Assembly: GCF_024498135.1 (NCBI RefSeq)
Contig: NZ_JANHOH010000001.1
Span: 2,356,001-2,420,000, forward strand
Length of the DNA: 64,000 bases
Source: Mucilaginibacter aquariorum
Lineage (GTDB): Bacteria; Bacteroidota; Bacteroidia; Sphingobacteriales; Sphingobacteriaceae
Reading direction: 5' to 3'
Under the pieces are notes generated by a model. That model worked only from the letters and a program-made list of their open reading frames with translations. It was not told the origin of the DNA and searched no databases. Positions within the stretch are counted from its first letter, which is position 1, and every line of letters begins with the position of its first letter. Below are positions 25,470 to 31,510 of this stretch, piece by piece. The position numbers and the translations under genes were made by a program.

Positions 25470-25858
25470 TATGCGGCTGTTAACTGTTTGCGCGCAGAAA
25501 GCCTGGCCAATGAATACGCTCCTATAGCCATAACAATATCGCGAACCGCAACATCCAGGTAGCTGCCGGAACTCAGTAGCGTAAGGGCGATGAGCAACAG
25601 CCAGGCGCTCACGATCCAGCCGCCTGCCTGGGGTCTGGTTAATACGATAAAACCGGCTATGATCTCTATTACGCCAACAAGCATCATAAAAATGTGGGCG
25701 TCAAAAGGCAGGAGCCTTTTCATGGCGGGACTAAGGTACTGTTCCCAGTTCGTCAACAGATTTAGAAACTTGTCTGCCCCGGCCACGATGGGCACCAGCC
25801 CGTAAGTAAATCTTAACAGGGTCTGCACCTGATTTACATTTTTTGTTTGTGTTTGCAT
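25469..25858 (-). CDS. DoxX-like membrane protein
   Basis: The 129-residue protein has four hydrophobic helices and the DoxX pattern TLLRFTYGLVPIVAGADKFL, then MLVGVIEIIAGFIVL and WLLLIALTLLSSGSYLDVAV. It starts ahead of the reductase with an overlap of one base. First gene of the operon driven by the ECF-type promoter at 25882-25911. DoxX-like proteins are tied to redox homeostasis in several bacteria. Confidence 0.88.
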   Translation of the reverse strand: MQTQTKNVNQVQTLLRFTYGLVPIVAGADKFLNLLTNWEQYLSPAMKRLLPFDAHIFMMLVGVIEIIAGFIVLTRPQAGGWIVSAWLLLIALTLLSSGSYLDVAVRDIVMAIGAYSLARLSARKQLTAA

Positions 25859-25881
25859 GATTTCTTTTATTGATATACCTG

Positions 25882-25980
25882 TTAGAGTACGGCGTTTTGA
25901 AAAGGGTTACAAAATTCACAAAACAGCGTAACTCCCATTTAACTATCTTTATTTTGTAACCCTTTACGATTTTGATACTC
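25882..25980. promoter_or_regulatory. Mirror-image ECF sigma promoters between doxX operon and sigma gene
   Basis: TGTAACCC followed after 13-14 bases by TACTCTA occurs on both strands: minus strand 25904-25911 and 25882-25889, plus strand 25955-25962 and 25976-25980. The -35 parts lie in a perfect 15-bp inverted repeat (25901-25915 and 25951-25965, ATTTTGTAACCCTTT). TGTAAC is a typical ECF -35, so the sigma factor probably activates both itself and the pterin operon. Confidence 0.75.
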
Positions 25981-26003
25981 TATTAAAATACAGCCGATAT
26001 GTT

Positions 26004-26642
26004 ATGGAGAGACCTCAAGTAAATAATGTAAGTGATGACGAACTCGTTGACCGGATAGTTAAAGGGGAACCGCGTCTTTATGAAAGCCTGATGCGCAAAT
26101 ATAATTCCAGGATGTACCGGATCAGCATGTCAATTGTTAATGATGACGCCGAGGCGGAGGACATTATGCAGATCTCGTATCTGAATGCTTACCGGCAATT
26201 AAGTAATTACCGCCAGCAGTCCAGTTTTGCCACCTGGCTCACCCGTATCCTTATTAATGAAAGTTTACTGCATAAAAAGAGAAACACAAAAAAAGAAAAA
26301 GCATTGATGGAAACAGCGTTTACTGATGAGCATCATGAAACCCCGTTGAGCAATCTGATGAACAAGGAATTAAAGGCCATCCTGGAAGGTGCCGTAGCCA
26401 GCCTGCCTGAAAAATACCGCCTTGTTTTTGTTATGCGGGAAGTACAGGGAATGAGCACCAATGAAACGATGGAAGTGCTGGCTTTGGGCGAATCCAACGT
26501 TAAGATTCGCCTGGCGCGTGCAAAAGACATGCTTCGGGCCGAACTCAACAAAAACTGGAAACCGGAACAGATCTACGAGTTTAACCTTGTCAGGTGCGAT
26601 GTAGTCGTCGATCATGTCATGGCAATCATCAAAAATGACTGA
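26004..26642 (+). CDS. ECF-type RNA polymerase sigma factor
   Basis: The 212-residue protein has region 2 (ESLMRKYNSRMYRISMSIV, DDAEAEDIMQISYLNAYRQL, ATWLTRILINESL) and region 4 (LPEKYRLVFVMREVQGMSTN, ESNVKIRLARAKDMLRAEL). Between them is a linker of about 50 residues. No anti-sigma gene is next to it. Its own promoter and the divergent doxX promoter have the same ECF sequence. The C-terminal 35 residues (with a single Cys and Val/Asp-rich end) could be a small sensor tail. Confidence 0.94.
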   Translation: MERPQVNNVSDDELVDRIVKGEPRLYESLMRKYNSRMYRISMSIVNDDAEAEDIMQISYLNAYRQLSNYRQQSSFATWLTRILINESLLHKKRNTKKEKALMETAFTDEHHETPLSNLMNKELKAILEGAVASLPEKYRLVFVMREVQGMSTNETMEVLALGESNVKIRLARAKDMLRAELNKNWKPEQIYEFNLVRCDVVVDHVMAIIKND

Positions 26643-26821
26643 CCTATTAACAATTATCATTTATCCGGTTAGATTTTAACCGCTTATTTTGTTAAGCTAT
26701 AGCTTAAACCGTTGAAACCATAGTAAAGACAAGCAACTTAGTAATACTTTTCATTTATTTCAAGCGTATCGTATGAATGGGGGTTGTTTTAGAAAAATTT
26801 GGTAAATCAGTTTAATCTGTT

Positions 26822-26829
26822 TATATTTG
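26822..26829 (+). promoter_or_regulatory. -7 element for the peptide C/gltB-like transcript
   Basis: TATATTTG is a perfect TAnnTTTG, within an approximate inverted repeat (GTTTAATCTG before, CAGATTGAAAC after). It would place the transcript start near 26835, almost at the first codon of the small reading frame. Confidence 0.6.
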
Positions 26830-26833
26830 CAGA

Positions 26834-27001
26834 TTGAAACGTTTAAATACACATACGATTCCTGCAAGCACACACGCTTGTCCTGCCAAATTGTTTTTGG
26901 AGCAGAAAGGACTATGCCCGAACGTTTTACCTTCGTTTTTCCCTAAACGTCATTTTTATTCTGCTTACAAGGATTTTAACACTGTAGCCTCAGCCATCTA
27001 A
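26834..27001 (+). CDS. Candidate leader peptide C (YKDF motif) ahead of the gltB-like gene
   Basis: An open frame of 55 codons runs from a possible TTG start at 26834 to TAA at 27001. The peptide carries two cysteines and ends SAYKDFNTVASAI, recalling the SSKDF end of peptides A and B. The codons for KDFN (AAGGATTTTAAC, 26969-26980) are the exact complement of 27042-27053, just before the start of the next gene. A hairpin and T-run follow. The start is weak and the peptide is the most divergent of the five, so it is tentative. Confidence 0.4.
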   Translation: MKRLNTHTIPASTHACPAKLFLEQKGLCPNVLPSFFPKRHFYSAYKDFNTVASAI

Positions 27002-27035
27002 ATTCAATTTAGGCTGAGGGTTCTGCTACTTTTTT
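26988..27035 (+). terminator. Hairpin with T-run between peptide C and the gltB-like gene
   Basis: CCTCAGCC (26988-26995) pairs with GGCTGAGG (27012-27019), extended by CTAAAT/ATTTAG inside; six Ts lie at 27030-27035, 10 bases past the stem. The T-run makes it terminator-like or an attenuator, 25 bases before the ATG at 27060. Confidence 0.55.
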
Positions 27036-27059
27036 CCAACAGTTAAAATCCTTTTCTTT

Positions 27060-28622
27060 ATGTTTCCTATTATCAGAAGAATTTCGGTGCAAGCCGTAAT
27101 TGTTACTTTTTTCGCATTTTTTTGTTTAACGGCTTGGCTGGCGGTGTTTTTTTTGAATGCCTGCTGGCTTTGGGCGGCTATTCCGGCAACCGGATTGCTT
27201 ACTCTGGCCTTTGCAGATATTCGACAGCATCAACACAGTATACTCCGGAACTATCCCGTGGTTGGTCATCTGCGTTCTCTTTTTGAGGCTTTTCGCCCCG
27301 AACTCAGACAATATTTCTGGGAGTCCGACCTGGATGGCAAACCGTTCAGCCGCCGGCAACGGAGCCTGGTCTATCAACGGTCCAAGGAAAGCCAGGAAAC
27401 GGTGGCATTCGGCACGCAACTTGATGTTGGCGCAGCCGGCCATGAATGGATCGCGCATTCCATATATCCCAGCCTTTTCAAGGGTGACCTGCATATTATG
27501 ATCGGGAATAAACAATGTGCGCAACCCTATAAATCCAGTATATTAAATATTGGCGCCCTTAGTTTTGGCGCACTTAGCGACGCCGCGATCAGTGCACTGA
27601 ACCAGGGGGCCAAAATCGGCGGATTCGCACAGAATACCGGCGAGGGAGGCATTAGCCCCTATCATCTTATGGGAGGCGACCTCATTTGGCAGATCGGGAC
27701 GGGCTATTTCGGCTGCCGGGACGCCTTTGGCAGGTTTGATGCGGATTTGTTTAAATCCGTCGCAGTTAACCCGCTGGTGAAAATGATAGAACTGAAGCTG
27801 TCCCAGGGCGCAAAGCCTGGCCTTGGCGGAATGTTGCCGGCCAGTAAGAATACCGCTGAAATCGCCGGGATAAGAAACATCACTCCGGGGACGGATGTAA
27901 TCTCTCCGGCCGGACATACTGCGTTTTCAAATGCAAAAGATATGATCCGCTTTGTCGGAAAATTAAGAAGCCTGTCGGACGGAAAACCGGTCGGGATTAA
28001 ACTTTGTATCGGTTCAAAGCGTGAATTCAGGGAAATCTGTGACGCCATTTACGCGGGTAATATTATTCCTGATTTTATAACCATCGACGGGGCCGAAGGC
28101 GGTACAGGGGCGGCACCGGTAGAATTCAGTGATCACGTGGGCATGCCCCTTTATGAAGCAATAGCATTCGCGGCACGTGTACTCAGGGAGTATCACCTGG
28201 AAAAATCCATCAGGATCATCGCCTCCGGAAAAATAACGGACGGCTTCGACATCATCAGGGCGCTCGCGCTTGGTGCGAGCGGCTGTTATAGCGCAAGGGC
28301 GATGATGTTTTCCCTGGGCTGTATACAGGCGCTACAGTGCCATAGTGACAAATGCCCGGTTGGTATCGCGACCCAGGACCGTTCAAGAGTACACGGGCTT
28401 GTCGCGTCAGACAAGCGGGTGAGGGTAGCGAATTACCACAGGAATACCCTGAAGGCAACGGTTAAACTATTGGAGGCATGCGGCTGCGAAGACCTTTCCG
28501 AAATCGACCCCGCAAATATTTTCAGGAAGCTGAAAGAGGGCCGGTCAGCCAGTTACCAGGCCATCTATTTCGCTGAAAGCGAAGACATGCAAAGCTTGCT
28601 TGAAGTAAGTAGTTTTAATTAA
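27060..28622 (+). CDS. Membrane-anchored FMN-dependent glutamate-synthase-like protein (GltB2 domain)
   Basis: The first ~50 residues hold two hydrophobic segments; the rest is the FMN/glutamate synthase central barrel: SILNIGALSFGALSDAAISA, GEGGISPYHLMGGDLIWQIG, GTDVISPAGHTAF, FITIDGAEGGTGAAPVEF and ASGKITDGFDIIRAL. The Fe-S cysteines are in ALQCHSDKCPVGIATQ. It has no glutaminase or small-subunit domains, so glutamate synthase activity is not shown. It is the complete member of a pair with the gene at 31511 and is preceded by peptide C and its hairpin. Confidence 0.93.
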   Translation: MFPIIRRISVQAVIVTFFAFFCLTAWLAVFFLNACWLWAAIPATGLLTLAFADIRQHQHSILRNYPVVGHLRSLFEAFRPELRQYFWESDLDGKPFSRRQRSLVYQRSKESQETVAFGTQLDVGAAGHEWIAHSIYPSLFKGDLHIMIGNKQCAQPYKSSILNIGALSFGALSDAAISALNQGAKIGGFAQNTGEGGISPYHLMGGDLIWQIGTGYFGCRDAFGRFDADLFKSVAVNPLVKMIELKLSQGAKPGLGGMLPASKNTAEIAGIRNITPGTDVISPAGHTAFSNAKDMIRFVGKLRSLSDGKPVGIKLCIGSKREFREICDAIYAGNIIPDFITIDGAEGGTGAAPVEFSDHVGMPLYEAIAFAARVLREYHLEKSIRIIASGKITDGFDIIRALALGASGCYSARAMMFSLGCIQALQCHSDKCPVGIATQDRSRVHGLVASDKRVRVANYHRNTLKATVKLLEACGCEDLSEIDPANIFRKLKEGRSASYQAIYFAESEDMQSLLEVSSFN

Positions 28623-28673
28623 CACTTCCTCATAACAGTTAACAAAAATCATTCATCTATAAATAGCAAGATT

Positions 28674-29072
28674 ATGAAAACACAAATCAATCACACCGCC
28701 GCAAATTCCATCATTCTTACCACCGGCATGTTCGACCTTTTAAAAGAACAGGTCAGAAAAAAAAAGTTAACCAAGTTCAATGAGGAAAAGATCATCCGGG
28801 AACTCAAAGGTGCTACGCAGGTGCTTCGGAGCCAGTTACCGCCGGATGTAGTGGACGTAAATACCAGGGTTTCGCTGTTGGACCTTACAGATAATACAGA
28901 GGTAGCCTATGATTTCGTTACCCATGAAAAAGCACGGAGAAAGAACGGTACGGAATCAATTCTATCGCCTATTGGAGTGGCCATCGTCGGCTATAGGGAA
29001 GGTGACGAAGTATCCTGGCAAACCGAAGGCCGTATTAAAAAATACCTGATCAAAGGCGTGTCCAGGATTTAA
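28674..29072 (+). CDS. GreA/GreB C-terminal-like (Rnk-type) protein
   Basis: The 132-residue protein has a short N-terminal helical part (FDLLKEQVRKKKLTKFNEEK, IIRELKGATQV) and the GreA/B-C fold LSPIGVAIVGYREGDEVSWQ. It follows the glutamate-synthase-like gene by 51 bases. It differs from the other three copies in the window (2301, 32949, 33417) but shares their length and layout. Such proteins usually modulate RNA polymerase. Confidence 0.82.
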   Translation: MKTQINHTAANSIILTTGMFDLLKEQVRKKKLTKFNEEKIIRELKGATQVLRSQLPPDVVDVNTRVSLLDLTDNTEVAYDFVTHEKARRKNGTESILSPIGVAIVGYREGDEVSWQTEGRIKKYLIKGVSRI

Positions 29073-29217
29073 CGGGCACCAAACTAATCATCGTTTAACA
29101 ACGCCAATGTTTAATATTGGACTAATTCGCAGCCTTAATGGGCTGAACAAAAAATAAAAAATGCCATAACGATTGACCGCAAACATTTAGCGGCCAACTT
29201 GTTATAATTAAGAGATC

Positions 29218-29367
29218 ATGTTCATAAACAATACGCCATATCGCCAGCAGCGGAACGGACTTGCAAAAAGCAGCCCGTGCGCGATAGCTATGGCCGGAAT
29301 TGTTTACTCCTTCAACTATCACTTGCCGAAGGCATTTATTCAAAGCAGCAAGGACTTTATTTATTAA
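29218..29367 (+). CDS. Small peptide A1 (49 aa), C-terminal QSSKDFIY
   Basis: This frame was too short for ordinary annotation. It begins MFINNTPYRQQRNGLAKSSP and ends QSSKDFIY, and aligns with peptide A2 (31072) over its full 49 residues: NNTxYRxQ, GxAKSSP and QSSKDFI are shared. A TATAATTA box (29203-29210) ends 7 bases before the ATG. A GC stem (GCCCCGGGC, 29368-29376; partner 29383-29391) starts directly after the stop. Peptide B1 follows after 63 bases. No homologue is known to me. Confidence 0.7.
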   Translation: MFINNTPYRQQRNGLAKSSPCAIAMAGIVYSFNYHLPKAFIQSSKDFIY

Positions 29368-29430
29368 GCCCCGGGCAATAGCGCCTGGGGCCGGTATGAA
29401 ACACCCGTTTTTTCACTGTATGATAAAGTA

Positions 29431-29583
29431 ATGATGATCCATTTTCAAAAGAAATATTTTAAGCTGCTGCATTTTAAATGCTGCCAAATACAGGCGTCTT
29501 TCCTGCTATATGGCTTATCTGTGCCCGTACATTTTCGTTTCAGCTTTTTTGCCCGGACCACCAGCAAAGACTTTATAAAGTAA
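29431..29583 (+). CDS. Small peptide B1 (50 aa), C-terminal TTSKDFIK
   Basis: The frame codes for a peptide with IQASFLLYGLSVPVHF in the middle and ARTTSKDFIK at the end; peptide B2 has the same two segments (IQSSFLLYGLSVQVHF, AQTTSKDFVK). Synonymous and conservative differences between the copies (AAA/AAG for Lys, ATA/GTA for Ile/Val) point to selection on protein. A GTCCCG/CGGGAC stem begins directly after the stop (29584-29601). It is followed by two membrane-anchored paralogues. Confidence 0.7.
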   Translation: MMIHFQKKYFKLLHFKCCQIQASFLLYGLSVPVHFRFSFFARTTSKDFIK

Positions 29584-29744
29584 GTCCCGAATTTACGGGA
29601 CCGACTTACTGAGCATTGCCGGGGGAAATACCATCCGGCCATACAGGGGCTGAAAACAGCCTGCACCTGCTGCGCAGTAGCCGCCTGATTAACCGGGTGA
29701 GGTACTGCCGATAAATAACTAATTATTGATTTAAATTTCATGTT

Positions 29745-30239
29745 ATGAATACGTTCACAGAAAATTCTCTTATGGTCGTCAGTCTGCTGCTGACGATTAT
29801 TGTACCCTCTGTAGCATTGGTCTGTCTGGAAAGACGCAAGCGGAGAAAAACACTTTTAGCCACTTTAGAAAACACGGCGAGCAGCAACGGCTTGGACCTG
29901 TCCAGGATCAACTACCTGGATGGTAAAGTTATTGCCTGGGACCAAAGTAAAAAAATGCTGCTTTTCACCTATATCATGAATGACCGCCCGACGATGATCG
30001 ATCTTAATCCGATCTCCAGGTGTTATGTCGTGAGGAAAAAAAATGGCAGGGATACAACCTCGATCCTGTTACAGATCGAAGACGCAAATAAACGTGTGCG
30101 TCACAGTATCCCGTTTTACGAACAGTTTACCGATAGGGAGGGAAACGTTGAAAAATTTGATGTTTACTCACGGGAATGGGCGCATTTGATCAATAGCAAC
30201 CTGAGCGCTGGAACTCAGCCATCAGACTTGCCTGAATAA
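29745..30239 (+). CDS. Single-TM protein of unknown family, copy 1
   Basis: The 164-residue protein has one N-terminal helix (SLMVVSLLLTIIVPSVALVCL), a basic stop-transfer RRKRRK, and a cytosolic domain with a core like VIAWDQSKKMLLFTYI, PTMIDLNPISRCYVVRKKNG and HSIPFYEQF. Copies 2 (30279) and 3 (34229) share the layout: TM, ..D..V...D...K.L......, then a strand with the I.L..l..C.v pattern and ipFY.q. I recognise no known family. It lies after peptides A1/B1. Confidence 0.72.
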   Translation: MNTFTENSLMVVSLLLTIIVPSVALVCLERRKRRKTLLATLENTASSNGLDLSRINYLDGKVIAWDQSKKMLLFTYIMNDRPTMIDLNPISRCYVVRKKNGRDTTSILLQIEDANKRVRHSIPFYEQFTDREGNVEKFDVYSREWAHLINSNLSAGTQPSDLPE

Positions 30240-30278
30240 GGACAGATAACAGAATTCAAAACATTAATATAATTCATT

Positions 30279-30773
30279 ATGAACGCAATCATCATCAATT
30301 TCTTTTTGGCGGCACTTATGTTCGTCATCATGATCTTCTTACTGGTTTTTATCATCGATTATTTTAGACGAAAAAAGATCAAAAACACATTATTGTCCAG
30401 ACTGAACCAGACCGCGGCTTACAACCAGGCCGAATTGGATACCGTAGCATTCCCGGGCGACCGGGTGATCGGGATCGACCAGAAGGAAAGGATACTGATA
30501 TATTTTAACGGAAGGCACAAACCGGAAATCATTGATTTAAAGGATATCGTTTACTGTAACATCAATAAGCATTTCCACAGGCGCCATTTACATAGCATTC
30601 AGTTAGAATTAATGCATGGAAATACTGAAAAGCTCCATTTACTGCCATTTTACCAAAAGCCTGTTGATACGGAATTTAACTTGACTTCGGCAATGAAAAA
30701 CGCTGAAAAATGGCACAGCATCATTTCGCGATGTCTTCCGGGAAGCGCGCCGCGCGCGCAATTGCTCACCTGA
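30279..30773 (+). CDS. Single-TM protein of unknown family, copy 2
   Basis: This is a second 164-residue member: N-terminal helix NFFLAALMFVIMIFLLVFII, basic RRKKIK, then GDRVIGIDQKERILIYFNG, IIDLKDIVYCNINKH and LLPFYQKPV. It follows copy 1 by 39 bases, so they are likely co-transcribed. The shared core (D..ViaiD..k.lli.f...p.iidL..i..c.v) suggests a small intracellular sensing or binding domain at the membrane. Confidence 0.72.
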   Translation: MNAIIINFFLAALMFVIMIFLLVFIIDYFRRKKIKNTLLSRLNQTAAYNQAELDTVAFPGDRVIGIDQKERILIYFNGRHKPEIIDLKDIVYCNINKHFHRRHLHSIQLELMHGNTEKLHLLPFYQKPVDTEFNLTSAMKNAEKWHSIISRCLPGSAPRAQLLT

Positions 30774-30874
30774 TGACGGCATCAGGATCCCGTTTGATCA
30801 TCATCAATAACGGAGTGATCGCCCGGCAACCGTCGCTCATGATAACACTTTTCGGCGATCATTTGGCTGACGGC

Positions 30875-30893
30875 CGGCAGCCTTCTGCCGTTT
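30875..30893 (+). terminator. Terminator after the first single-TM pair
   Basis: CGGCAG (30875-30880) pairs with CTGCCG (30885-30890), loop CCTT, followed by TTT. It separates the A1/B1 unit from the A2/B2 unit. Confidence 0.5.
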
Positions 30894-31033
30894 AAAACAA
30901 ATCGGTGAAATATTCTAATACTGCGCCGACCGCAGTGAAATTTTATGAAAATTGAACTCCTGATCCCAGAAGCATGTACGCATAATTTTGCACGTAATCA
31001 TTTTATTATTACAGCGTTATGATATATAGTTAA

Positions 31034-31062
31034 AACAAATAGCTTTCTATTTGTTATATTTG
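31034..31062 (+). promoter_or_regulatory. Promoter with 9-bp inverted repeat before peptide A2
   Basis: TATATTTG (31055-31062) is a perfect -7 element. AACAAATAG (31034-31042) and CTATTTGTT (31047-31055) form a perfect inverted repeat with loop CTTT, touching the -7. The ATG of A2 lies 9 bases after the -7, so its leader is almost absent. A repressor site is likely. Confidence 0.6.
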
Positions 31063-31071
31063 TACTACATC

Positions 31072-31221
31072 ATGTTAATGAACAATACCACATATCGCCC
31101 GCAACTGGCCGGACCTGCAAAAAGCAGCCCGGAAGTAAACGTTGTGCGGCTTCCTGTTTGTTCATTCGGATCCGCTGTCGCATTCGTTATCCTTCAAAGC
31201 AGCAAGGACTTTATTAATTAA
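31072..31221 (+). CDS. Small peptide A2 (49 aa), C-terminal QSSKDFIN
   Basis: The frame starts MLMNNTTYRPQLAGPAKSSP and ends QSSKDFIN; same length and layout as A1, with the middle part varying. The stop is followed directly by a stem (31222-31246). The KDF-stop region ACTTTATTA (31208-31216) is the exact complement of TAATAAAGT (31275-31283), six bases before the start of B2. A2 and B2 are thus linked by possible RNA pairing as well as order. Confidence 0.72.
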   Translation: MLMNNTTYRPQLAGPAKSSPEVNVVRLPVCSFGSAVAFVILQSSKDFIN

Positions 31222-31288
31222 GCCCTGACCATATATGGTTTGGGGCCAGTTTTAAACGATCGTTTTTCACTGTCTAATAAAGTTAATC

Positions 31289-31438
31289 ATGCTATATTTT
31301 CCACTTACATCTTTAAATCTGTTACTGTATCAAAGCAGTAAAATACAGTCTTCCTTCTTGCTGTATGGTTTGTCGGTGCAGGTACATTTCCATTTCGGGT
31401 TCTATGCCCAGACCACCAGCAAGGACTTTGTAAAGTAA
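31289..31438 (+). CDS. Small peptide B2 (49 aa), C-terminal TTSKDFVK
   Basis: The peptide includes IQSSFLLYGLSVQVHFHF and ends AQTTSKDFVK. It matches B1 closely over its last 31 residues (IQxSFLLYGLSVxVHFxFxFxAxTTSKDFxK), while the N-terminus differs. A 10-bp stem (31439-31448 with 31455-31464) starts directly after the stop, followed by a terminator hairpin with six Ts, and then the second glutamate-synthase-like gene. Confidence 0.72.
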   Translation: MLYFPLTSLNLLLYQSSKIQSSFLLYGLSVQVHFHFGFYAQTTSKDFVK

Positions 31439-31464
31439 GCCCCGGACCGATCCAGGTTTGGGGC

Positions 31465-31489
31465 CAGTCAACCGCTTGGCTGATTTTTT
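31465..31489 (+). terminator. Terminator/attenuator before the second gltB-like gene
   Basis: CAGTCAA (31465-31471) pairs with TTGGCTG (31476-31482, one G-U), followed by A and six Ts (31484-31489). It lies right after the post-stop stem of B2 and 21 bases before the ATG at 31511, the position of a transcription attenuator. Confidence 0.6.
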
Positions 31490-31510
31490 CACTTTTTAAT
31501 TTATTGCTTT

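Noticed and set aside
29445-29741. 98-codon minus-strand frame
   Set aside because: It lies opposite peptide B1 and its leader; the plus-strand frame is conserved between two copies at protein level, the minus frame is not.
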